Below are positions 1 through 7,292 of a stretch of DNA of 64,000 nt, in pieces. A program made the position numbers and the translations under genes. This DNA comes from an uncultured Sulfurovum sp. GTDB lineage: Bacteria; Campylobacterota; Campylobacteria; Campylobacterales; Sulfurovaceae. The stretch spans positions 1 through 64,000 of the forward strand of contig CACVAP010000059.1 of the NCBI GenBank assembly GCA_902727895.1, in the 5' to 3' direction. The notes beneath the pieces were generated by a model. The model was not told where the DNA came from, did not search any database, and saw only the letters and a program-made list of their open reading frames with translations. The number at the start of each line of letters is the position of its first letter. Position 1 is the stretch's first letter.

Positions 1-643
1 ACTTTTGTTTTAACAAACGCTTATTATCAGGAAAAAGTTCAGAACCTCTACTCAATGCTTCTAAAGCACCATTATGGTCTTTTAGCTTCCAATAACACTC
101 AGCTCTTAATGTATAGAGTCCAGCTTTGTTACTTCCCATCTCACCAGCATTGTCTAAAGAGGCAATGGTATTGGCATAATCTTTTAACTTGTAGTAAGAT
201 TTTGAAAGGTTGATGTGCAGTTTTCCTAACTTTTCAGTACGAATTTTTTCAGCATCAAAAACAGGTTCGACCACTTTGGGTTTGACGGGCTCTTTTTTTT
301 CAGAAAAGAGCGAAAAAAGATACTCTTTCTTCTCTTTTTCTACAGGAGGTGCTAGGTAGACTTTAGTCTTTGTTCCTTTAACGGCTTGGTTAAAATTCAC
401 AATAGAGTCTGCATACTTTTTCTCTTTAACATCCATAACACCCAACATGGTGAAGTATTTACCAGCATCAAAATTTACGGCTGTCTGATCAACTTCATCC
501 AAGGCTTCACGTGCTTTTTCAAATTTACCATCAAAAATCATCATGGTTGCGACTGACATATGGTCAATGGTAGGAGCAGTAACATCGTTACTTCCACTCA
601 ATGACGTTAACGATAACGCCAACACCAGTGGTAAATATTTTAC
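1..643 (-). CDS. TPR-repeat protein of the TonB operon, partial, with a defective start
   Basis: Partial: the gene runs off the left edge. The open frame encodes a hydrophobic signal-like start (KYLPLVLALSLTSLSG) and then helical TPR-like repeats, for example around LHINLSKSYYKLKDYA and LYTLRAECYWKLKDHN. It is the last gene of a DUF3450-TtpC-ExbB-ExbD-TonB operon, where a periplasmic TPR protein is usual. The expected start, ATG-ATG-AAA at 655-647, is followed in frame by TAA (646-644), so the open frame begins at a GTA codon with no start of its own. The next in-frame candidates are GTG at 625, which would remove the basic end of the signal peptide, and ATG at 559. It is either a nonsense-disrupted gene or a sequencing error. 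Confidence 0.7.
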
Positions 644-666
644 TTATTTCATCATAGTACTCCTCC
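644..666 (-). other. Ribosome-binding site and start codon closed by an in-frame TAA
   Basis: On the minus strand, AAGGAGGAG sits just upstream of ATG-ATG-AAA-TAA. The Shine-Dalgarno is strong and its spacing is right for the TPR gene, but the reading frame closes after three codons and then continues open for more than 640 nt. A single T-to-A change in the stop (TAA to AAA) would restore a normal lipoprotein-type or Sec-type N-terminus. Confidence 0.75.
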
Positions 667-667
667 T

Positions 668-1315
668 TTAATTAAAGTCAAAACGAACTTTTTGTTTAGC
701 CCAAACCTTGACAGCTTGACCTTTGTATTTAGCAGGAGCAAATCGCCAAGATCTAACTCCATTAAGTGCAACAGCATCAAAAACACCAGCAGGGAACGCT
801 TCAAGTACTTGCGCTGTTTCCACACTTCCTTGTTTGTCAATCAACACATTTACAATGACATAACCTTTAATACGCTTCTTCATCGCAGCAGCTGGGTACT
901 CCATCTGAGAACGTGACAATACTTTTGGTTTAACATCAACCGTATTCCCTGTCATTACCGTGTCTTCTGAAATTTCATCCAATAAATCCGTTGCATCACC
1001 ACCAATGCTATCGGTTGCAAACTCAGGAATGTCCATGGCAATACCACTTAAACTCGCACTCAAGTTTGGCATGGGTGCTTTAGGTGGTGCTTTTTTTGGT
1101 TTCGGTTTTGGTTTAGGCTTTGACTTTGCAGCTTTTTTAACAGCTTTTTTCTCCATCTTTACATAACGGGCTTCTTTTTTAACTTTGTCTTCTTTCTTCT
1201 TAATCGGCTTATTAAACGCTACAACTAAAGCCATCATAAGTAGTCCACCCAAAAACATAAAGAAAAAGGCTTCAACAGACTTAAAGACTGTGCCATATTT
1301 TCTTCTTTGTGCCAT
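668..1315 (-). CDS. tonB: TonB energy-transducing protein
   Basis: 215 aa. One N-terminal membrane anchor (about residues 15-34), then a Lys/Pro-rich periplasmic stretch (KPKPKPKPKKAPPKAP), then a C-terminal TonB domain (about 135-215, with YPAAAMKKRIKGYVIV and SWRFAPA). TonB passes proton-motive energy from ExbB/ExbD to outer-membrane receptors. It lies 5 nt after exbD and 12 nt before the TPR gene's start codon, in one operon. The DUF3450 and TtpC-like genes upstream place it with the TonB2-type systems known from Vibrio and Shewanella. No TonB-dependent receptor is visible in this window. Confidence 0.9.
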   Translation of the reverse strand: MAQRRKYGTVFKSVEAFFFMFLGGLLMMALVVAFNKPIKKKEDKVKKEARYVKMEKKAVKKAAKSKPKPKPKPKKAPPKAPMPNLSASLSGIAMDIPEFATDSIGGDATDLLDEISEDTVMTGNTVDVKPKVLSRSQMEYPAAAMKKRIKGYVIVNVLIDKQGSVETAQVLEAFPAGVFDAVALNGVRSWRFAPAKYKGQAVKVWAKQKVRFDFN

Positions 1316-1320
1316 AAGAT

Positions 1321-1737
1321 CTATCCCATCTCTTTCGTAGTAGAAACAGCCACATCTTTAGCACCTGACATACGACACCCATCAACCACATCAATCAGTT
1401 TGTTAACAGGAATATTATCATCGGTAATCACCAAAACATTCTTTTCAGTAGCTGTTCTTAAAAGATCACGAACTTTACTCTGAATTGCCCATACTTTTAC
1501 GGGTTGGTTGTCAATATAAACTTCACCCATATTGTCAATGTAAACACGCACAATTTTAGATTCAGCCTGACTTGCTGAAGAAGCAGATGGTCGGTTAATG
1601 TCTAACTTCATGTCTTTTACAAAGGTTGTGGTTACCATGAAAAAGATAAGCAAGATAAATACCATATCAATCAATGGTGATACATCAACGTCAGTTGGGT
1701 TGTCCGTTCTTCTTTGTCTAAATCTCATGCTTTGCAT
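1321..1737 (-). CDS. exbD: ExbD-type biopolymer transport protein
   Basis: 138 aa, the usual size for ExbD/TolR. A short basic cytoplasmic N-terminus leads into one membrane helix containing the conserved Asp (VSPLIDMVFILLIFFMV, about residues 20-40), followed by a periplasmic domain. With ExbB it forms the proton-driven stator that energises TonB. The ORF overlaps the end of exbB by 20 nt; the fourth codon, also ATG, is an alternative start. The overlap suggests translational coupling. Confidence 0.9.
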   Translation of the reverse strand: MQSMRFRQRRTDNPTDVDVSPLIDMVFILLIFFMVTTTFVKDMKLDINRPSASSASQAESKIVRVYIDNMGEVYIDNQPVKVWAIQSKVRDLLRTATEKNVLVITDDNIPVNKLIDVVDGCRMSGAKDVAVSTTKEMG

Positions 1738-2344
1738 CCTTTGTGCTTAATGTATCGGCAATCTGCTCAAACTCTAAAGCAAATCTCTCCTCTTTTTTGT
1801 CTAAAATTTTTCCTAAAATAAGCCCTGGTACAGCAACAACCAATCCTAGCTCTGTTGTAAATAACGCTTTAGAAATCCCTCCAGAGATACTCGCTCCTTG
1901 TGAGAACATTGAACCTGATGTTAAAGCATCAAAGGTTTCTATCATCCCCATAACCGTTCCAAGTAACCCTACTAAAGGGGCTAAAATAACAATGGTTTTA
2001 ACCAAAGTTGAATACTTTGAAATCATTGTCATGTAAGGAAACAATGCATCATAAATATGGTTTTTAACTTTTAATCCCAACCTAGATGCCTCTCGTGTTG
2101 CCTCTAAAGCATCAGCAATGGCGTAGTCTAAAAGACCCCTCATTTTTTGTCTGTCACCACGTTTAATGTGTTTGTCAATTTGACGACGAATATTTCCCAT
2201 CGTCCCTCGTTTAAGAACTAAGTATCTATAGCCTAGTCCATACCAAAGGAAAAGGTTGAGTACAAAAAGTACCCACATTACGATTCCCCCAGCATTCATA
2301 AAGTTGACAAACATCTCTAAGTATGTTTGTAATTGATCTATCAT
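1718..2344 (-). CDS. exbB: ExbB/TolQ/MotA-family proton channel
   Basis: 208 aa with three predicted membrane helices (about 17-38, 115-138, 150-176) and the MotA/TolQ/ExbB signature region (PLVGLLGTVMGMIETF). This is the channel subunit that pairs with ExbD. It overlaps the upstream TtpC-like gene by 4 nt and ExbD by 20 nt. It is the second ExbB-family protein of the operon, which is the hallmark of TonB2/TtpC systems. Confidence 0.9.
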   Translation of the reverse strand: MIDQLQTYLEMFVNFMNAGGIVMWVLFVLNLFLWYGLGYRYLVLKRGTMGNIRRQIDKHIKRGDRQKMRGLLDYAIADALEATREASRLGLKVKNHIYDALFPYMTMISKYSTLVKTIVILAPLVGLLGTVMGMIETFDALTSGSMFSQGASISGGISKALFTTELGLVVAVPGLILGKILDKKEERFALEFEQIADTLSTKDAKHEI

Positions 2345-3663
2345 TTTGCATTGTGCTTTTCATAGATGTTAACAATATGAAGGGCACTCTGCTCCATAGA
2401 GTCTTTAATTCCTTGCGCCCAACCAGAGATTAGGTTTCCAAGTAAAAGAAGTGGAATGGCAACAATAAGACCAAACATTGTCGTAATCAGTGCTTCAGAA
2501 ATACCTCCTGAAAGCATTTTAGGGTCACCTGTTCCATACTCGGTAATCATGTCAAAGGTTGCAATCATCCCTGTTACCGTTCCCAAAAGACCAAGCAGTG
2601 GTGCAACAGCTGCTAGAACCATTACAAAGCCACCAAACTTATCAATGTGACCACTTTCATTTAAGATGTTTTCCATAACAATGTCTTCAATATGCTCACG
2701 GTCTCGTTTAATGTTTCTCAGTGTTGACTTTACAACTCTGGCTGCTGAACCTTTAAAACCTTTGATTGCTTCATACGCTTCATCACCTTCTCCATTTTCA
2801 ACTTTATAGGCAACAACTCTAGAAATCTTTTTAACGTTTGATCCAGCCCATAAAAGAATAAGTACTCTTATTACTAAAAGAAAAAGACCCAAGAGTCCAA
2901 GAGCTAAAATGATGTAACCAATAACGCCACCACCTTCAAGAATATCATCAACTGTTTTCTCTTTTTTATACTCTATCTCTTTGTCCATATTTTCATAAGT
3001 AAAGATGTCCAATGTTGGTCTCATGTCATTGGCAAACAATGCTTTAGCATCATCCGATGAACCAGCAGCATTCCATAGTTTGTAGTGTTGGTCTCCAGCA
3101 GGAGCTAAAGCACCAGCTGCTTTGTCCGAAATACCATAAGCAGCAATATTTCCAACTTTGACAATCTCACCTTCGGCTACCGAACCATTGGGTAAATAAA
3201 ATTTACCTTTTTCCGTTTGAATTGAAGAGAGCTTTGTGTATAGGTTCTCTGCATCTTTAAACGCTTGTTCCATCTTTTGAGCATTTGTTGTTTCATTGCT
3301 GTCATCAAGTGTAATGCCATATTCATCAAGCATTCCCTTCGCTTGAATCACCACTGAACCTGTAATCTCTGTATTGCCTTCTTTGTCAGTCAGTTTTTCT
3401 GAAAGCTTTTCTATTTGCGTATTTTTTACTTTAACAGCTTCATTAAGTTCCAAATACTGTTCTTGAAGTGCTTTTGTTTTCGCTTTGGCTTTGGCTAAGT
3501 CCGATTGTTGTTGTCTTTTTTCTTTATTCAATCTACTTTTTAATTCTGATTTTTGTGCCTTTAAAAAAGTATACTCTTTGTTGTAAGCATTGCTTAACTC
3601 ATCTACATGAATGGATGTTGTTAACAATAATAGTGCGACTATAACTGGGTAAAATTTGTTCAT
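2341..3663 (-). CDS. TtpC-like MotA/TolQ/ExbB protein with long coiled-coil periplasmic region
   Basis: 440 aa, much longer than a plain ExbB. A signal-like N-terminus is followed by a charged coiled coil (about 25-105), a globular linker, a first membrane helix near 245-270, and a C-terminal MotA/TolQ/ExbB core (PLLGLLGTVTGMIATFDM, about 350-370). This architecture matches TtpC, the extra ExbB-like partner required by Vibrio TonB2 systems. Its start overlaps the stop of the DUF3450 gene by 1 nt. What TtpC-like proteins contact is not settled; spanning the periplasm towards TonB is an inference from the coiled coil. Confidence 0.85.
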   Translation of the reverse strand: MNKFYPVIVALLLLTTSIHVDELSNAYNKEYTFLKAQKSELKSRLNKEKRQQQSDLAKAKAKTKALQEQYLELNEAVKVKNTQIEKLSEKLTDKEGNTEITGSVVIQAKGMLDEYGITLDDSNETTNAQKMEQAFKDAENLYTKLSSIQTEKGKFYLPNGSVAEGEIVKVGNIAAYGISDKAAGALAPAGDQHYKLWNAAGSSDDAKALFANDMRPTLDIFTYENMDKEIEYKKEKTVDDILEGGGVIGYIILALGLLGLFLLVIRVLILLWAGSNVKKISRVVAYKVENGEGDEAYEAIKGFKGSAARVVKSTLRNIKRDREHIEDIVMENILNESGHIDKFGGFVMVLAAVAPLLGLLGTVTGMIATFDMITEYGTGDPKMLSGGISEALITTMFGLIVAIPLLLLGNLISGWAQGIKDSMEQSALHIVNIYEKHNAK

Positions 3664-4433
3664 TATTTACTCTCCGATAAAATTAAAGCATTTGGAAGGC
3701 TGAAGAATCCTGTACAGATTTGTTTTTGAAGTGAGTCGAAAAGGTTAACTATTTTGGCAATGTCCTCTTTGTTACTAACTACTTTGTAGCCATAACCTTT
3801 TCCCTTTTTAATAACATAACCTACTTGGTCATCAGGTGTTGCAAAGTACATCATCACCGAACCTATTTTGGCAATCTTAGCCATTTTTGGTTCACCCTCT
3901 AACATAATCTCTTGTTTGAAAAGTCCTATCTCTTTGGTTAAACGAATGGTATCGTCATAACTTGCCCAAATAAGAAGTAAAGCTTTCTCTTCGGTTACTA
4001 CCTCATCAATAAGATTTTTTTGAAGCGTTGCCAAATCAGCCAAACGCTCTTTTGTTTTAAAAGGAATACCTTTTTCAATAATCCCTCTTAACGAATGAAT
4101 GGCATCCAATAACATTGGTTTGATACTCTTATTTTTATTAGAAGCTTCCTCAATTTTTGTTTGAACTTTTAACAATTCTAATTCAGCTAACTTAAGTGCT
4201 GTCTCTTGACGATTAATCTGTGCTTCACTGTCAGCACTTTGCATGGTATTCGATTTCATTTCAGCTTTGTAGATGTCTTTGTTATCATCAATTTTAGTAT
4301 AAAGTGCTTCTACATCAGCCCTTAATTTCATAATCGATTTAACAATATTTTCATTGTCAGCATGAAGAGATGCTGTCCCCAATGCCATACAAACTACTGT
4401 TGATAGTACTACCCTTTTATATGTTCTAAACAT
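3663..4433 (-). CDS. DUF3450-family periplasmic coiled-coil protein
   Basis: 256 aa. Signal peptide (VVLSTVVCMALGTASLHA), then a long helical, coiled-coil-rich region (about 30-140) and a small C-terminal domain ending in a PNALILSESK-like tail. DUF3450 proteins are regularly the first gene of TtpC/ExbB/ExbD/TonB operons; their role is unknown. It is the first gene of this operon, preceded by a GGAG ribosome-binding site and a four-repeat Pho-type promoter, so the whole TonB operon is expected to follow phosphate supply. Confidence 0.8.
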   Translation of the reverse strand: MFRTYKRVVLSTVVCMALGTASLHADNENIVKSIMKLRADVEALYTKIDDNKDIYKAEMKSNTMQSADSEAQINRQETALKLAELELLKVQTKIEEASNKNKSIKPMLLDAIHSLRGIIEKGIPFKTKERLADLATLQKNLIDEVVTEEKALLLIWASYDDTIRLTKEIGLFKQEIMLEGEPKMAKIAKIGSVMMYFATPDDQVGYVIKKGKGYGYKVVSNKEDIAKIVNLFDSLQKQICTGFFSLPNALILSESK

Positions 4434-4461
4434 TTACACTCCAATGTATTTTTATACTTTT

Positions 4462-4517
4462 ATACTATTACGAACTGGTAACAAGAAGGGAACAGTATGA
4501 TTACAAATCGGTTACAT
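4462..4517 (-). promoter_or_regulatory. Pho-box promoter of the TonB operon
   Basis: Read on the minus strand, four consecutive 11-nt repeats: ATGTAACCGAT (4517-4507), TTGTAATCATA (4506-4496), CTGTTCCCTTC (4495-4485) and TTGTTACCAGT (4484-4474). A 6-nt spacer then leads to the -10 hexamer TAGTAT (4467-4462). There is no good -35 box; the last repeat occupies that position, as in PhoB-activated promoters. Confidence 0.8.
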
Positions 4518-4627
4518 AATTTAAAATAAAAAAGTTTGTTTCACATAGCTATTTAAAGCTCAATGAAGAAGTTTAAAAAAGTTTATAAATGAGGTTATGA
4601 AAGTGATGAAAAAGAGAGTTTAGAAGT

Positions 4628-4655
4628 TGTAGGTAAGTCATAAAACTTACCTACA
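4628..4655 (-). terminator. Hairpin between the lipoprotein gene and the TonB operon
   Basis: Perfect 11-bp inverted repeat, TGTAGGTAAGT / ACTTACCTACA, with a 6-nt loop, 24 nt past the stop of the lipoprotein gene. A clear T-run does not follow immediately, so it may be a weak or structure-only terminator. Confidence 0.55.
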
Positions 4656-4678
4656 TGAAAAGTATAAGTAAAGAATAT

Positions 4679-5833
4679 CTACTTCGTATTGCCTGTTCCA
4701 GCATCAAACTTAGCTTCAATATCAACTGAGTTTCCACCATCTGAATGGTCTGTAAATTTATTATCCGTAGAAGTACCACTAAGCGTAACATTCTCAAAAG
4801 AAATATTTGCAACTGTTGCAATACCCTGAGAATGAATCGTACCAGCACCATCCGTTGAGTTGTCTGTTACTGTACCATTTTTAAAATGTCCACCAACACC
4901 ATCTTTCTTAAAGAAAATACCACCCTCTTTTACTGAACTTGTCTGAGTAATGTTAAATCCATCAAAAGTCGCAGCTGTTGTACCTGACATCTCAATGGCA
5001 GCATTTCCAGTACTTTGTGTAATGGTTAAATCACTTACCGTACCAGCGTAACCATCGTCAATATCAAAGTGGTCATCTGTACACTCTGAAACCATAATGT
5101 TACTCATATTTACCGTACCACCCCATGCTTCGATACAGTCATCATCTGACTTAGTCACTGTAATGTTATCAATGGTTGTACCAGAACCAACACCGACAAA
5201 ACTAAGACCATTAATTTCTTTGTCTGTCTCCATAGTAATACCTGAGTTTAAAATCTGAACATGTTTTAAGATTCCAGAGCTGTCTGTTAAATCAGAATCA
5301 TCAGCACTGTAAGCAGAGTTCACTTCGTACGCTTGTACTTGGTCATTTCCAGCTTTACCAATAAGAGTCAAACCACCCCATTGACCCACAGCTGCTGTTC
5401 CACCGTCATATGCTGTTTCCGATGTAAAAACGATGGGTTGCGCAGAAGTACCTTCAGCCATAATCTTTGCACCTTTGTCAACAATCATATAAGAAGTATT
5501 GTCTCCTGTACCATCTTTACCAACAATGGTTGTTCCAGCTTCAATGGTTAAAGTAGCCCCGTCTGTTACCGTTACCAAACCATCTAACACCCATGTTGTA
5601 TCCGAAGTTAAGGTCATATCACTGCTAATGTCTCCAGCTAAAGTCTCTTTTGGATTGCTCACGGTTGTGTCTGTATTTGTATCTGTGGTATCAGTGCTAT
5701 CATCTGTTGCACTGTCATTGTAAATATAGACTTGATTAGGAGAGTTTTTATCTTGGTCAATACAACCAGTAAAAATTACACTCCCTATAAGTAGCGAACT
5801 TAATGCTATGACTTTTCTCTGTTTTATTAACAT
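4679..5833 (-). CDS. Beta-helix-like surface or periplasmic lipoprotein (paralog 1)
   Basis: 384 aa. Lipoprotein signal with lipobox IFTGC, so the mature protein would start at Cys24. A Thr/Asp-rich linker (about 40-62) is followed by a body of short, repetitive Gly/Asp/Thr strands (LTIEAGTTIVGKDG, IDNITVTKSDDDCIEAWGG, DDHFDIDDGYAG) that looks like a right-handed parallel beta-helix. Acid clusters such as SDDDC and DDHFDIDDG could bind calcium or another cation. I do not recognise a named family or enzyme. Most of the body is nearly identical to the downstream paralog at 6024-7136. It has its own Pho-type promoter, suggesting induction at low phosphate. Confidence 0.7.
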   Translation of the reverse strand: MLIKQRKVIALSSLLIGSVIFTGCIDQDKNSPNQVYIYNDSATDDSTDTTDTNTDTTVSNPKETLAGDISSDMTLTSDTTWVLDGLVTVTDGATLTIEAGTTIVGKDGTGDNTSYMIVDKGAKIMAEGTSAQPIVFTSETAYDGGTAAVGQWGGLTLIGKAGNDQVQAYEVNSAYSADDSDLTDSSGILKHVQILNSGITMETDKEINGLSFVGVGSGTTIDNITVTKSDDDCIEAWGGTVNMSNIMVSECTDDHFDIDDGYAGTVSDLTITQSTGNAAIEMSGTTAATFDGFNITQTSSVKEGGIFFKKDGVGGHFKNGTVTDNSTDGAGTIHSQGIATVANISFENVTLSGTSTDNKFTDHSDGGNSVDIEAKFDAGTGNTK

Positions 5834-5862
5834 ATATACTCCAATGTAAAATTTAATACTTT

Positions 5863-5918
5863 ATAGTAATATGTAGTGGTAACAAGAAGGGAACACATTG
5901 ATTACAATATGATTACAA
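5863..5918 (-). promoter_or_regulatory. Pho-box promoter of beta-helix lipoprotein 1
   Basis: Minus-strand repeats TTGTAATCATA (5918-5908), TTGTAATCAAT (5907-5897), GTGTTCCCTTC (5896-5886) and TTGTTACCACT (5885-5875), then 6 nt, then -10 TACTAT (5868-5863). The last two repeats and the leader near ACATTGGAGT resemble the TonB-operon promoter closely, suggesting the two control regions share ancestry. Confidence 0.8.
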
Positions 5919-6023
5919 GGGAGAAGTTTTAGAACTACTATGTTTCAAATATTGACACATGAGTCCCATAGAAGAGTAAAAAAATCACTCTCCTATTATC
6001 AAAGTTATTATTAGAAAAATAAA

Positions 6024-7136
6024 CTATTTGCTATTTCCTGAGCCAGCATCAAATTTTGTTTCAATGTCAGCTGAGTTTCCACCATCATCATGGTCTGTAA
6101 ATCTGTTGTCTGCTGATGAACCCGTCAACGTAACATTTTCAAATGAGATATTTGCTATTGTTGCTGTACCTTGAGAATGAATCGCCCCAGCACCATCAGA
6201 AGAGTTGTCTGTTACAGTACCATTTTTAAAGTGTCCACCAATACCATCTTTTTTAAAGAATAAACCACCCTCTTTTACTGAACTATTTTGAGTAATTGTA
6301 AAGCCATCAAAAGTAGCAGCTGTTGTTCCTGACATTTCAATAGCAGCATTACCAGAAGTTTGTGTAATGGTTAAGTTACTTACTGTACCAGCATAACCGT
6401 CATCAATATCAAAGTGATCATCCGTACACTCTGAAACGCTAATATTACTCATGTTCACTGTACCACCCCATGCTTCAACACAATCATCATCGGATCTGCT
6501 TACGGTAATGTTATCAATGGTTGTACCTGAACCAACACCCACAAGGCTAAGACCATTAATCTCTTTGTCCGTTTCCATAGTAATACCAGAATTTAAGATT
6601 TGTACATGTGTTAATATACCAGAACTGTGTGTTAAGTCAGCATCCGTAGCTGCATAAGCAGAATTTACTTCATACGCTTGTACTTGATCATTTCCAGCTT
6701 GACCAATAATGGTTAAACCACCCCATTGACCAACAGCAGCCGTTCCACCATCAACAGCAGTTTTTGAAGTAAAAATAATAGGACTAGCAGCTGTACCTTC
6801 AGCCATGATTTGAGCGTCATTATCAATAATCATGTACGAAGTATTATCACCTGTACCATCTTTACCAGCAATGGTTGTTCCAGCATCAATTTTTAACGTT
6901 GTCCCTTTAACAGCCACTAAACCATCAAGAATCCAAGTTTTGTCAGCCGTTAACTGTGTACAAGTAGTAATGTCACCACTTAATGTTGTTGAAGAAGGTA
7001 TTGTGTACGTTGAACATACTGAGGTATCTGTATCTGTGTCCGTACTTGTTGTTGAAGATGAAGAACTTCCTCCACCACATCCTGTAAATAATAATGCTGC
7101 TGTTGCAGCCGAAAGTAAAATATTTGTTGCTTTCAT
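6024..7136 (-). CDS. Beta-helix-like lipoprotein (paralog 2)
   Basis: 370 aa. Lipobox LFTGC (Cys20) followed by a Gly/Ser/Thr/Asp linker and the same repetitive beta-helix-like body as the neighbour at 4679-5833. The two differ mainly in the first 60 residues. The shared motifs DDDC.EAWGGTVNMSNI and CTDDHFDIDDGYAG are conserved in both. Tandem duplication with retained acidic motifs suggests a binding function rather than decay. No catalytic signature is recognised. It is divergent from the OlsF-type gene, with abutting Pho-type repeats in the shared intergenic region. Confidence 0.7.
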   Translation of the reverse strand: MKATNILLSAATAALLFTGCGGGSSSSSTTSTDTDTDTSVCSTYTIPSSTTLSGDITTCTQLTADKTWILDGLVAVKGTTLKIDAGTTIAGKDGTGDNTSYMIIDNDAQIMAEGTAASPIIFTSKTAVDGGTAAVGQWGGLTIIGQAGNDQVQAYEVNSAYAATDADLTHSSGILTHVQILNSGITMETDKEINGLSLVGVGSGTTIDNITVSRSDDDCVEAWGGTVNMSNISVSECTDDHFDIDDGYAGTVSNLTITQTSGNAAIEMSGTTAATFDGFTITQNSSVKEGGLFFKKDGIGGHFKNGTVTDNSSDGAGAIHSQGTATIANISFENVTLTGSSADNRFTDHDDGGNSADIETKFDAGSGNSK

Positions 7137-7165
7137 GTGTAAATCCTTTGTGTTTTGATAGAGAC

Positions 7166-7221
7166 ACTTTAAACTTAATTAGTAACAGACAAAGAACAAA
7201 AGAAACAAAATTTGATTACAA
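7166..7221 (-). promoter_or_regulatory. Pho-box promoter of beta-helix lipoprotein 2
   Basis: Minus strand: TTGTAATCAAA (7221-7211), a degenerate unit (7210-7200), TTGTTCTTTGT (7199-7189) and CTGTTACTAAT (7188-7178), then 6 nt, then -10-like TAAAGT (7171-7166). Three of four units keep the 11-nt phase. It is the weakest -10 of the group. Confidence 0.65.
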
Positions 7222-7223
7222 AG

Positions 7224-7257
7224 CTGTTTCTAACTTGTTATCAAACTATTTTATAAT
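7224..7257 (+). promoter_or_regulatory. Pho-box promoter of the OlsF-type gene
   Basis: Plus-strand repeats CTGTTTCTAAC (7224-7234) and TTGTTATCAAA (7235-7245), then 6 nt, then a consensus -10 TATAAT (7252-7257). It begins 2 nt past the opposing Pho box, so one cluster of regulators could serve both genes. Confidence 0.75.
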
Positions 7258-7292
7258 ATAAAAAATTTTATAGAATATAATAAGGAAGCATT

